Below are positions 48,483 through 56,704 of a DNA stretch of 64,000 nt, one piece after another; within the stretch, counting starts at the first letter, position 1; each line of letters opens with the position of its first letter. The stretch covers positions 2,542,001 to 2,606,000 of the forward strand of contig NZ_VFPH01000002.1 of assembly GCF_006717045.1 (NCBI RefSeq). Reading direction: 5' to 3'. The position numbers and the translations under genes were made by a program. This DNA is from Pseudonocardia cypriaca. Lineage in GTDB: Bacteria; Actinomycetota; Actinomycetes; Mycobacteriales; Pseudonocardiaceae. The notes beneath the pieces were generated by a model. That model saw only the letters and a program-made list of their open reading frames with translations, ran no database searches and was not told the DNA's origin.

Positions 48483-50192
48483 GTGGACCAGAGAGCGCCG
48501 ACGGTCCCGGCCCCAGCCGGCCGCAACGGCCGCGGCGGGCCCGGCCCTGCCCGCCCGCCCGAGCCACCCCTGCACCCGGGCGACCACCGCACGCACCGGG
48601 TCGAGAACCAGCCGCCCCCGCTCGCCGGGGTCGACCTCATGGCCTGCGACCCCGCGCTCACCGACGCGGTCGGCCGGGAGGGCGCGGAGGAGGCGCTGCC
48701 CGCGTTGCGGCAGCTGGCCGCCGTCGTCACGTCCCCGGAGGCCCGGGAGCACGCCCGCCTCGCCAACACCCACTCGCCCGTGCTGCACACCCACGACCGG
48801 TACGGCCACCGGATCGACGAGGTCGAGTTCCACCCGTCGTGGCACTGGCTCATGCGCACCTCGGTCGGCTGGGGGCTGCACGGGGCGCCGTGGGTCGCCG
48901 AGCCGGGCACGGGCGCGCACGTCGCACGGGCCGCCGGGTTCTACCTGATGAGTCAGCTGGAACCGGGCCACGGCTGCCCCATCTCCATGACCTACGCCGC
49001 GGTGCCCGCCTTGCGCCGCGACCCGGAGCTCGCCGCGCGGTACGAGCCCGGCCTGCGGTCCACCACCTACGAGTTCCCGCTCGCCGAGCCGTCGACGAAG
49101 GCCGGCCTGCTCGCCGGGATGTCGATGACCGAGAAGCAGGGCGGCTCCGACGTGCGCGCCGGCACCACCACGGCCACGGTCACCGCCGACGGCACGTACC
49201 GGCTCGTCGGGCACAAGTGGTTCACATCGGCGCCGATGAACGACCTGTTCCTGACGCTCGCGCAGGCCCCGGCGGGGCTCACCTGCTTCCTGCTCCCCCG
49301 CGTGCTGCCCGACGGCACCCGCAACGCGATCCGGTTGCAGCGGCTCAAGGACAAGCTCGGCAACCGGTCCAACGCCTCGGCCGAGGTCGAGTACACCGGT
49401 GCGACCGGGTGGCGCCTCGGCGACGAGGGCCGGGGCGTGCAGACGATCATCGAGATGGTGTCGATGACGCGGCTGGACTGCGTGCTCGGCTCGGCCGCCC
49501 TCACGCGGGCGGCCCTCACCGAGGCCGCCCACCACGTGGCCCACCGCAGCGCGTTCGGCACCCGGCTCGCCGACGCACCGCTCATGCAGGCGGTGATCGG
49601 CGACCTCGCCCTGGAGTCCGAGGCCGCCACGGCCCTTGCGATGCGGCTCGCCGGGGCCGTCGACCGCGAGGAACGCCAGCTGCTGCGGCTCGCGCTCCCG
49701 GCGGCGAAGTACCTGGTGTGCAAGCGGGCCCCTGCGGTGGTCGCGGAAGCTCTGGAGTGCCTCGGCGGCAACGGTTACGTGGAGGACTCGGGCCTGCCGC
49801 GGCTCTACCGGGAGGCCCCGCTGAACTCGATCTGGGAGGGATCGGGCAGCGTCACCGCCCTCGACGTCCTGCGCGCCGTCACGAAGGAGCCGGAGTCGGT
49901 CGACGCCGTGTTCGCGGAGATCGAGGCCGCGTCCGGGCGCGACTCCTGGTTCGACCGGGGCGTTCGCGAGCTGCGCACGGAGCTGCGCGGGCGCGAGGAG
50001 CGGCGGGCGCGCAGGCTGGCCGAGATGCTCGCGCTGTGCCTGCAGGGGTCGCTGCTGCTGAGGTACGCACCGGACGAGGTGGCACGGGCGTTCGTCGCCA
50101 GCCGGTTCCTGCCCGACGGCCCGTGGCGCACCGCCGGCACGTTGCCGGCCGAGGCGCAGACCGACGTGCTGCTGGCCCGCGTCACGCCCTGA
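48483..50192 (+). CDS. AidB-like acyl-CoA dehydrogenase family flavoprotein
   Basis: The 569-aa protein aligns with the AidB/isovaleryl-CoA-dehydrogenase branch: ISMTYAAVPALRRDPELA, GMSMTEKQGGSDVRAGTTTA (FAD-binding loop), then RSAFGTRLADAPLMQAVIGD and ALECLGGNGYVEDSGLPRLY (catalytic Glu region). AidB binds DNA and protects against alkylation in E. coli. Whether this protein is an AidB or a true dehydrogenase is not decidable here. A low-complexity N-terminal stretch of about 45 residues is present. Predicted leaderless. It interrupts the conserved ppx2-Rv1025 order and ends at palindrome array C. Confidence 0.88.
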   Translation: MDQRAPTVPAPAGRNGRGGPGPARPPEPPLHPGDHRTHRVENQPPPLAGVDLMACDPALTDAVGREGAEEALPALRQLAAVVTSPEAREHARLANTHSPVLHTHDRYGHRIDEVEFHPSWHWLMRTSVGWGLHGAPWVAEPGTGAHVARAAGFYLMSQLEPGHGCPISMTYAAVPALRRDPELAARYEPGLRSTTYEFPLAEPSTKAGLLAGMSMTEKQGGSDVRAGTTTATVTADGTYRLVGHKWFTSAPMNDLFLTLAQAPAGLTCFLLPRVLPDGTRNAIRLQRLKDKLGNRSNASAEVEYTGATGWRLGDEGRGVQTIIEMVSMTRLDCVLGSAALTRAALTEAAHHVAHRSAFGTRLADAPLMQAVIGDLALESEAATALAMRLAGAVDREERQLLRLALPAAKYLVCKRAPAVVAEALECLGGNGYVEDSGLPRLYREAPLNSIWEGSGSVTALDVLRAVTKEPESVDAVFAEIEAASGRDSWFDRGVRELRTELRGREERRARRLAEMLALCLQGSLLLRYAPDEVARAFVASRFLPDGPWRTAGTLPAEAQTDVLLARVTP

Positions 50193-50193
50193 C

Positions 50194-50292
50194 CGCGACT
50201 CGCGTACACCCAGACCGCGACTCGCGTGCATCCAGAGCGCGACTCGCGTGCATCCAGAGCGCGACTCGCGTGCACTCAGAGCGCGACTCGCG
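50194..50292. repeat. 22-bp palindrome array, locus C (5 units, single orientation)
   Basis: CGCGACTCGCG occurs five times, starting at 50194, 50216, 50238, 50260 and 50282, an exact 22-bp period with no mismatches in any unit. Spacers are TACACCCAGAC, TGCATCCAGAG (twice) and TGCACTCAGAG. The array fills the whole gap between the stop codon of the acyl-CoA dehydrogenase gene and that of the convergent DUF501 gene. The inverted arm found at the other loci is missing. Confidence 0.95.
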
Positions 50293-50802
50293 TCAGGGGT
50301 GCACGCAGGGGCCGGCCCGCCACCATTCGCCGATCTCGGCCAGCGCCTCGTCGCCGAAGGAGTTCACACCGGGTCCGGCCGCGAGCGCGTGGGCGACGCA
50401 GACGTGCAGGCACTTCACGCGTCCGGGCATGCCACCGGCGCTGACGTCGGTGCCGAGCGGCTCGATCGCGTCCCGCTCCGCGAGGTACGACTCGTGGGCG
50501 CGGCGGTAGGCCGCGGCCAGCTCGGGGTCCTCGGCGAGCCGCTCGGTCATCTCTCGCATCCGCCCGGCCGCCTCGAGGCCGCCGATCCGGGAGTTCAGCC
50601 GCGAGCAGGTCAGGTAGTAGAGCGTGGGGAACGGGGTGCCGTCCTCCAGCCGCGGCGAGGTCTTCACGACCGCCGGCAGCCCGCACGGGCACCGGTGGGC
50701 CACCTCGCGCACCGCGCGCGGCGTGCGGCCCAGCTGGGCGGTGACGGCCTCGACGTCCGCGTCGGCGATGTCCTGCTGCCTGGTCGATGGTTCCGGGGTC
50801 AC
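50293..50802 (-). CDS. DUF501 domain protein (Rv1025-like)
   Basis: The 169-aa protein carries the DUF501 pattern: VEAVTAQLGRTPRAVREVAH, RCPCGLPAVVKTSPRLEDGT, then FPTLYYLTCSRLNSRIGGLE, GRVKCLHVCVAHALAAGPGV and SFGDEALAEIG. The Cys/His residues (CPCG, KCLHVC) may bind a metal. The family is near-universal in actinobacteria and always near eno/ftsB-like genes; the function is unknown. The GTG start overlaps the upstream stop codon by 4 nt. Confidence 0.9.
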   Translation of the reverse strand: MTPEPSTRQQDIADADVEAVTAQLGRTPRAVREVAHRCPCGLPAVVKTSPRLEDGTPFPTLYYLTCSRLNSRIGGLEAAGRMREMTERLAEDPELAAAYRRAHESYLAERDAIEPLGTDVSAGGMPGRVKCLHVCVAHALAAGPGVNSFGDEALAEIGEWWRAGPCVHP

Positions 50803-51317
50803 TGCGGTCCTTCCGCGACTTCCCGCCACAACACCCGGTACCAGGGCACGCCCGCGTTCGCGGCTGCCGCCGGGTCCCGACCGGGCGCGACCGGCAGCTG
50901 CACGACGTAGGGCACCTCGCCCGGCATGACGTACCCGAGCCGGGACCGGGCCTGCGCCTCGATCTCGGCGGGGTCCGACAGCCGCGCCCGCTCCTGCTCG
51001 AGCCGCTCGACCTCCGCCGCGAGCACCTGCTGCTGCTCCGACACCGCGGCCAGCTCCTGGCGCTGGGCCACGTAGTTGCGCAGCGGCACCGCGACGGTGA
51101 GGGCGAGCGCGCACATGACGAGGGCCAGCACGGCGGCCCGCCTCGTCGAGGACAGGCCGAGGAATCCCGTTGTGGCCGCGACGACGCCGCGGGCGCGGGG
51201 CACGCGGGTCAGCTGCGGTTCCCTGGCCCGGCGCCCCGGCGCGGCGGTGCCCGAACGACGCGGACGCGGGGTGCGGCGCGTGCGCTCCCCGCGTGCCTTC
51301 GCCCGCTCGTCCCCCAC
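50799..51317 (-). CDS. FtsB/DivIC-like septum formation initiator (Rv1024-like)
   Basis: The 172-aa bitopic membrane protein has a basic N-terminal tail of about 60 residues. One membrane helix (AAVLALVMCALALTVAVPL) and an extracytoplasmic coiled coil (QELAAVSEQQQVLAAEVERL and EQERARLSD) follow. The conserved RSRLGYVMPGEVPYVV of the FtsB/DivIC family comes after the coil. It would join the FtsQ/FtsL divisome subcomplex. Located 6 bp after eno and overlapping DUF501, it is part of one operon. Confidence 0.9.
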   Translation of the reverse strand: MGDERAKARGERTRRTPRPRRSGTAAPGRRAREPQLTRVPRARGVVAATTGFLGLSSTRRAAVLALVMCALALTVAVPLRNYVAQRQELAAVSEQQQVLAAEVERLEQERARLSDPAEIEAQARSRLGYVMPGEVPYVVQLPVAPGRDPAAAANAGVPWYRVLWREVAEGPQ

Positions 51318-51323
51318 GTGCGC

Positions 51324-52622
51324 CTAGGCCCCGGTCTCGGCCGCCGAGTTGTAGCGCGGGAACGCGAGGTCGCCCGCGTACCGGGCGGCGTCGCCCAGCG
51401 CCTCCTCGATGCGCAGCAGCTGGTTGTACTTCGCCACGCGCTCCGAACGGGCGGGCGCGCCCGTCTTGATCTGGCCGCAGCCGGTGGCGACGGCGAGGTC
51501 GGCGATGGTGGTGTCCTCGGTCTCGCCGGACCGGTGGCTCATCATGCAGCGGTAGCCCGACGACTGCGCGAGCGTGACGGCGTCGAGGGTCTCCGACAGC
51601 GTGCCGATCTGGTTGACCTTGACCAGCAGCGCGTTGGCCGCGCCCCGGCTGATGCCCTCGTCGAGCCGCTCGGGGTTGGTGACGAACAGGTCGTCGCCCA
51701 CGAGCTGGACCCTGTCGCCGATCGCCTCGGTGAGCGCCACCCAACCGTCCCAGTCGTCCTCGGACAGCGGGTCCTCGATCGAGACCAGCGGGTAGGCGTC
51801 GATGAGCTCGGCGTACACGGCCGAGAGCTCCTGGGCGGACAGCTTCTTGCCCTCGTAGGAGTAGACGCCCTCGCTGTGGAACTCGGTCGCGGCCACGTCG
51901 AGCGCGAGCGCGACGTCGCGGCCGAGCGTGTAGCCGGACTTGTCGATCGCCTCGGCGATGAGGTCGAGCGCGGCGCGGGTGCCGGCCAGGTCGGGGGCGA
52001 AGCCGCCCTCGTCACCCAGCCCGGTGGGCAGGCCCTTGCTCTTCAGCACGGACTTGAGCGACTGGTAGACCTCGGCGCCCCAGCGCAGCGCCTCCCGGAA
52101 GGAGTCGGCGCCGACCGGCGCGATCATGAACTCCTGCACGTCCACGGACGTGTCGGCGTGCGCGCCGCCGTTGAGGATGTTCAGCATCGGCACCGGCAGC
52201 ACGTGGGCGTTGGGTCCGCCGACGTAGCGGAACAGCTCCAGCCCGGACGACTCGGCCGCCGCCTTCGCCACGGCGAGCGACACGCCGAGCAGGGCGTTGG
52301 CGCCGAGCGCCGACTTGTCCGGGGTGCCGTCGAGGTCGACGAGCCGCTGGTCGACGAGCCGCTGGTCGACCGCCTCCATGCCGGTGAGCTCGGGGCCGAT
52401 CGTGTCGAGCACCGCGGAGACGGCCTTCTCGACACCCTTGCCGCCGAAGCGCAGCGGGTCGCCGTCGCGCAGCTCGACCGCCTCGTGCTCACCGGTCGAC
52501 GCACCCGACGGAACCGCCGCACGCGCAAGCGTCCCGTCGTCGAGTGCGACCTCGACCTCGATCGTCGGGTTGCCCCGCGAGTCGAGGATCTCGCGTGCGC
52601 CGACCTGCTCGATGACCGCCAC
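51324..52622 (-). CDS. eno: Enolase
   Basis: The 432-aa glycolytic enzyme converts 2-phosphoglycerate to phosphoenolpyruvate. Signatures are AREILDSRGNPTIEVEVAL, SGASTGEHEAVELRD, the catalytic Glu region GDEGGFAPDL, metal-ligand SIEDPLSEDDWDGW, and VKVNQIGTLSETLDAV with the catalytic Lys. The C-terminal MMSHRSGETEDTTIADLAVA is also conserved. I use GTG 52622, which has GGGAG about 8 nt upstream; a TTG codon directly before it would add one residue. It heads the eno-ftsB-DUF501 operon. Confidence 0.95.
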   Translation of the reverse strand: MAVIEQVGAREILDSRGNPTIEVEVALDDGTLARAAVPSGASTGEHEAVELRDGDPLRFGGKGVEKAVSAVLDTIGPELTGMEAVDQRLVDQRLVDLDGTPDKSALGANALLGVSLAVAKAAAESSGLELFRYVGGPNAHVLPVPMLNILNGGAHADTSVDVQEFMIAPVGADSFREALRWGAEVYQSLKSVLKSKGLPTGLGDEGGFAPDLAGTRAALDLIAEAIDKSGYTLGRDVALALDVAATEFHSEGVYSYEGKKLSAQELSAVYAELIDAYPLVSIEDPLSEDDWDGWVALTEAIGDRVQLVGDDLFVTNPERLDEGISRGAANALLVKVNQIGTLSETLDAVTLAQSSGYRCMMSHRSGETEDTTIADLAVATGCGQIKTGAPARSERVAKYNQLLRIEEALGDAARYAGDLAFPRYNSAAETGA

Positions 52623-52781
52623 CAAGTGCTCCCGTCGGAAAGGTTCGCTCGTCCGGGGGCGAGCCTAGTCGCCGGGTGCAGGAGGCCCGCGCAGGAACCC
52701 GCACGTCGCCTGCGGTTTCCCCGCAGGACTCCTCGTCAGCCCTCGCAGATCGCGCCGGGGACACCTAACGTAGTAACGACC

Positions 52782-53192
52782 ATGACGAGCCAGCCAGCAT
52801 CCGACGGCCTCTTCGAGTCGTTCCGCCGCGCCGAGATGCTGATCGCGCGCAGCCGACCGCTCGACGCGCTGCAGGCCCTCTCCCCCGTCCTGGAAAGCCA
52901 GCCGAACGACGCATCCGTCCAGCTCCTCGCCGGTCGCGCGTACCTGAACTCCGCGCAGCTCCAGCGTGCCGAGGAGGCCTTCGGCCGGGTGATCGACCTC
53001 GACCCCGCCGACCACTACGCCCGCTTCGCGCTCGGCAAGGCCCTGCAGCGCCAGGGCCGCCTCGCCGAGGCCCACGCCCAGCTGAAGATGGCGGCCGCGA
53101 TGGACCCGCGCCCGGAGTACCAGGAAGCGCTCGGCGAGCTGCGCGTCCGGATGGCGGTCGACGGCGAGGGCGAACCGGGTGATCCGGACTGA
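52782..53192 (+). CDS. Tetratricopeptide-repeat protein
   Basis: The 136-aa soluble protein contains three TPR units (FRRAEMLIARSRPLDALQAL, QLLAGRAYLNSAQLQRAEEA, RFALGKALQRQGRLAEAHAQ). It is probably a small scaffold protein; partners are unknown. TAACGT about 10 nt upstream of the ATG suggests a very short leader. It is divergent from eno and, by position, not part of the efeUOB operon that follows after 113 bp. Confidence 0.85.
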   Translation: MTSQPASDGLFESFRRAEMLIARSRPLDALQALSPVLESQPNDASVQLLAGRAYLNSAQLQRAEEAFGRVIDLDPADHYARFALGKALQRQGRLAEAHAQLKMAAAMDPRPEYQEALGELRVRMAVDGEGEPGDPD

Positions 53193-53255
53193 ACCGACGG
53201 GCCGCGCCTCAGCTGCGGTGATGTGCTCCGCGTGACCCTTCCCCACGTCGATTGG

Positions 53256-53274
53256 GCAGGCTAGCCTCACCGAG
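53256..53274 (+). promoter_or_regulatory. IdeR/DmdR-type iron box upstream of efeU
   Basis: The 19-bp site centred on AGGCTAGCCTCACC matches the actinobacterial iron box TTAGGTTAGGCTAACCTAA at about 12-13 positions, including the core AGGnTAGnCT-ACC. It lies 32 bp upstream of the efeU start, where an iron-bound repressor would block transcription. Confidence 0.65.
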
Positions 53275-53305
53275 CTACTGGTCAGCCTGACCTCAGGGAG
53301 CTGGC

Positions 53306-54127
53306 GTGCTCGGAAACGCACTGATCGGACTACGCGAAGGCCTCGAGGCCGGGCTCGTGGTCAGCATCCTCGTCGCCTTCCTGGTACGCACCGACCGCCG
53401 CTCGGAACTGCCGAAGGTCTGGCTCGGCGTGGGGATCGCGGTCGCGGTCAGCGTGGGCGTCACGCTCGCGCTCGCCCTCGCGCAGCAGCAGCTGACGTTC
53501 GAGGCGCAGGAGACGTTCGGTGGCGCGCTCTCGATCATCGCGGTCGGCTTCGTCACCTGGATGATCTTCTGGATGCGCCGGGCGGCCCGCTCGATCTCCG
53601 CGGAGCTGCGGGGCAAGCTCGAGGGTGCGCTCGCCATGGGCCCGGCAGCCGTGGTCGTGATGGCCACGCTCGCCGTCGGCCGTGAGGGGCTCGAGACCGC
53701 GCTGTTCTTCTTCACCGCGGCCCAGGCCGCCGGGGAGACCACCCAGCCGCTGATCGGCTTCCTGATCGGCATCGCCACGGCCGTCCTGCTCGCCTACCTC
53801 ATCTACCGCGGGGCGATCAGCCTCAACCTGAGCCGGTTCTTCACCGTCACCGGAGTGCTGCTGATCTTCGTGGCCGCGGGGATCCTCGCCTACGGCGTGC
53901 ACGACCTGCAGGAGGCCGGGCTCGTGCCGGGCCTCACCACCCTCGCCTTCGACGTCAGCGCTGTGATCCCGCCGGACTCGTGGCACGGCACCCTGCTCAA
54001 GGGGATCTTCAACTTCTCCCCGCAGACCACGGTGGCAGAGGCCGTGGTCTGGGTCGCCTACGTGGCGGTCGTCCTCCCGCTGTTCATCCGTCCCCAGCGG
54101 ACCCGCGCCGCGACCCCCACCACCTGA
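53306..54127 (+). CDS. efeU: Iron permease EfeU (FTR1 family)
   Basis: The 273-aa membrane protein has seven helices and both REGLE iron-binding motifs: GLREGLEAGLVVSIL in helix 1 and VGREGLETALFFFTAAQ in helix 4. It would move ferrous/ferric iron through the membrane with EfeO and EfeB. GTG start after AGGGAG. It heads an operon preceded by an iron box, so it should be induced by iron starvation. Confidence 0.95.
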   Translation: MLGNALIGLREGLEAGLVVSILVAFLVRTDRRSELPKVWLGVGIAVAVSVGVTLALALAQQQLTFEAQETFGGALSIIAVGFVTWMIFWMRRAARSISAELRGKLEGALAMGPAAVVVMATLAVGREGLETALFFFTAAQAAGETTQPLIGFLIGIATAVLLAYLIYRGAISLNLSRFFTVTGVLLIFVAAGILAYGVHDLQEAGLVPGLTTLAFDVSAVIPPDSWHGTLLKGIFNFSPQTTVAEAVVWVAYVAVVLPLFIRPQRTRAATPTT

Positions 54128-54144
54128 TCCGCTCGAGGAGCACC

Positions 54145-55287
54145 ATGTCCCGCACGTTCCATGTCGCGGTCCTCGTGACCGCAGCCGCTGCTCTCGCGGC
54201 CTGCACCAGCACGGCGCCGCCCGCAGGCGACGCCGCGGGCGGAGGGGGCCCGATCCCCGTCACGGCAGCGGACGACCGCTGCGAGGTCGGGGCCACCGAG
54301 GCGCCGGCCGGCAAGATCACGTTCGCCGTGCGCAACGCCGGCAGCAAGGTCACCGAGTTCTACCTCTACGGCACCGGCGGCCGGATCATGGGCGAGGTCG
54401 AGAACATCGGTCCCGGCCTCACCCGCAACCTGATCGTCGAGGTTCCGGACGGCGGCGCCTACACCACGGCGTGCAAGCCGGGCATGGTCGGCGACGGGAT
54501 CCAGGCGCCGTTCACGGTCACCGGGTCGGCCACGCGGTCCGTCGACGAGAACACCCGGCTCGCCGAGGCGACCACCGGCTACCACCGGTGGGTCACCTCG
54601 CAGATCGAGGCGCTGGTGCCGAAGACGCAGGAGTTCGTCGACGCCGTCAAGGCCGGCGACGTCGAGACCGCCAAGGCGCTGTTCCCCGTCGCGCGCACCT
54701 ACTGGGAGCGGATCGAGCCCGTCGCCGAGTCGTTCGGCGACATCGACCCGAAGATCGACGGCCGGGAGGACGACGAACGCGACCCCGGCGTGCAGTTCAC
54801 CGGCTACCACCGGCTCGAGAAGGACCTGTGGGTCGACGGCCTGCAGCCCGACTCGCCCGCGATGGCCGACCAGCTGATGGCCGACATCCGCGACCTGCAG
54901 TCGCGCACCGCGACCGTCGAACTGACGCCCGTCCAGCTCGCGAACGGGGCGAAGGAGCTGCTCGACGAGGTCGCCACCGGCAAGATCACCGGTGAGGAGG
55001 ACCGCTACTCGCACACCGACCTGTGGGACTTCAAGGCCAACGTCGAGGGTTCCCAGGGCGCGGTCGCCGCGCTCCGGCCGGTGATCGACGAGAAGGACCC
55101 GACGCTGGGCCCGGTGCTCGACGAGCGCTTCGCCGCCGTCGATGCCCTGCTCGAGGAGTACCGCGTCGGCGACGGGTACCGGCTCTACACCGAGCTCACC
55201 GAGGACGACATCCGGCGGATGGCCGAGTCCGTCGACGCGCTGGGCGAGCCGGTGAGCCAGGTCGCGGGGGTGGTGACGACGCCGTGA
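54145..55287 (+). CDS. efeO: EfeO iron-binding lipoprotein (cupredoxin + M75 domains)
   Basis: The 380-aa lipoprotein has a signal peptide with lipobox LAAC. An N-terminal cupredoxin-like domain (about 40-130, including FAVRNAGSKVTEFYLYGTGG) and a C-terminal M75 imelysin-like domain follow, with the HxxE iron motif in GYHRLEKDLWVDGL and conserved ATTGYHRWVTSQI. It captures iron outside the cell and hands it to EfeU. ATG start follows GAGGAG, 17 nt after efeU. The last bases overlap the efeB start. Confidence 0.94.
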   Translation: MSRTFHVAVLVTAAAALAACTSTAPPAGDAAGGGGPIPVTAADDRCEVGATEAPAGKITFAVRNAGSKVTEFYLYGTGGRIMGEVENIGPGLTRNLIVEVPDGGAYTTACKPGMVGDGIQAPFTVTGSATRSVDENTRLAEATTGYHRWVTSQIEALVPKTQEFVDAVKAGDVETAKALFPVARTYWERIEPVAESFGDIDPKIDGREDDERDPGVQFTGYHRLEKDLWVDGLQPDSPAMADQLMADIRDLQSRTATVELTPVQLANGAKELLDEVATGKITGEEDRYSHTDLWDFKANVEGSQGAVAALRPVIDEKDPTLGPVLDERFAAVDALLEEYRVGDGYRLYTELTEDDIRRMAESVDALGEPVSQVAGVVTTP

Positions 55288-56522
55288 GCGTTCGACTCTC
55301 CCGGCGACGGCTGCTCGGCTGGGCGGGCGCCGGGGCGGCGCTCGCCGGAGCAGGCGCGGTGAGCGCGTGCTCGGCCTCGGCCGCGCCCGTCGCCGAGGGG
55401 GTCGTGCCGTTCCGCGGCGACCGGCAGGCCGGCATCGTCACGCCGGCGCAGGACCGGTTGCACTTCGTCGCGCTGGACCTCACCACCGACAACCGCGAAC
55501 GCGTCCGCGCCCTGCTGCAGAAGTGGACGTCCGCGGCCGAGCGCATGACCGCCGGGGCCGAGACCGCGCCGGGCGGTGCGGTCGGCGGCAACCCCGACGG
55601 TCCGCCCGCCGACACCGGCGAGGCGCTCGGGCTGCCGGCGGCGAAGCTCACGCTGACGTTCGGCGTGGGGCCGGGGTTCTTCGACAAGCTCGGCCTGGAC
55701 CCCGCGCTGCGCCCGGCCGGGCTGGCCGAGCTGCCGCGTTTCACCCTCGACCAGCTCGACCCGGCCCTGTCCGGCGGGGACCTGTGCATCCAGGCGTGCG
55801 CCGACGACCCGCAGGTGGCCGTGCACGCCGTGCGCAACCTCGTGCGGATCGGGTTCGGCACCACCTCCGTGCGGTGGTCGCAGCTGGGGTTCGGGCGCAC
55901 GTCGTCGACGTCCACGGCGCAGGCGACGCCGCGCAACCTCTTCGGCTTCAAGGACGGCACCCGCAACCTCAAGGCCGAGGACGGGGCCGAGCTGCTGGAC
56001 CAGCACGTGTGGGTGCAGCCCGGCGACGGGCCCGCGTGGCTCGCGGGTGGCACCTACCTCGTGGCCCGGCGGATCCGCATGCACGTCGAGATCTGGGACC
56101 GCACGTCGCTCGCCGAGCAGGAGGCGATCGTCGGCCGCACGAAGGGCGAGGGCGCACCGCTGGGCGCGGCAGGTGAGTTCGACACCGCCGACTTCGCCGC
56201 CATCGGGCCGGACGGACTGCCGCGCATCGGGGAGGTGGCGCACATCCGGCTCGCCTCGCCCGAGGCGCTCAACGGTGTGCGGATCCTGCGGCGCGGCTAC
56301 AACTTCGTCGACGGCAGCGACGGCCAGGGCCACCTGAACGCCGGCCTGTTCTTCGTGGCCTTCATGCGCGACCCGCACGCCCAGTTCGTCCCGATGCAGC
56401 GGGCGCTGGCCAACAAGGACGTGATGATGGAGTACATCGAGCACACCGGCTCCGCCGTCTTCGCCTGCCCACCCGGGTTGTCCGACGGCCAGTATTGGGC
56501 CCAGCCCCTCCTCGAGGCCTGA
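55284..56522 (+). CDS. efeB: EfeB DyP-type heme peroxidase, Tat-exported
   Basis: The 412-aa protein has a twin-arginine signal (SRRRLLGWAGAGAALAGAG). The DyP signature GFKDGTRNL supplies the catalytic Asp. The probable proximal heme His is in GEVAHIRLASPEALNGVRIL, with the conserved Arg in RRGYNF. In the Efe system it is thought to oxidise ferrous iron or extract iron from heme. The GTG start overlaps the efeO stop (GTGA). Array D begins right after its stop codon. Confidence 0.94.
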   Translation: MSVRLSRRRLLGWAGAGAALAGAGAVSACSASAAPVAEGVVPFRGDRQAGIVTPAQDRLHFVALDLTTDNRERVRALLQKWTSAAERMTAGAETAPGGAVGGNPDGPPADTGEALGLPAAKLTLTFGVGPGFFDKLGLDPALRPAGLAELPRFTLDQLDPALSGGDLCIQACADDPQVAVHAVRNLVRIGFGTTSVRWSQLGFGRTSSTSTAQATPRNLFGFKDGTRNLKAEDGAELLDQHVWVQPGDGPAWLAGGTYLVARRIRMHVEIWDRTSLAEQEAIVGRTKGEGAPLGAAGEFDTADFAAIGPDGLPRIGEVAHIRLASPEALNGVRILRRGYNFVDGSDGQGHLNAGLFFVAFMRDPHAQFVPMQRALANKDVMMEYIEHTGSAVFACPPGLSDGQYWAQPLLEA

Positions 56523-56527
56523 CCCAG

Positions 56528-56701
56528 CGCGACTCGGCCACACCCACACCGCAACTCGCGTACATCCAGAGCGCGACTCGCGTACATCCAGAGCGCGACT
56601 CGCGGGAGGAGGGCGCCCGACATCCGCGAGTCGCGGTCTGAGTGCACGCGAGTCGCGGTGTGAGTGCGCGCGAGTCGCGCGATCAGCGCGCGCGAGTCGC
56701 G
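56528..56701. repeat. 22-bp palindrome array, locus D (4 + 4 units, head-to-head)
   Basis: Left units start at 56528 (one mismatch), 56550 (one mismatch), 56572 and 56594. The core contains GGAGGAGGGCGCCC. Right units, all perfect CGCGAGTCGCG, start at 56625, 56647, 56669 and 56691. All steps within arms are exactly 22 bp. The array fills the space between the efeB stop and the stop of the convergent transglycosylase gene (56705). The two 77-nt arms could pair in RNA as a long imperfect hairpin. Confidence 0.95.
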
Positions 56702-56704
56702 GCC

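Noticed and set aside
50194..50292. CRISPR array.
   Set aside because: Repeats are only 11 bp and the 11-bp spacers are near-identical to each other, arms are inverted at other loci, and no cas genes are present.
52300..52390. Apparent tandem duplication DQRLVDQRLVD within enolase.
   Set aside because: Enolases normally have two similar DQxLVDxxLVDLDGT turns here, so it is family-typical rather than a duplication.
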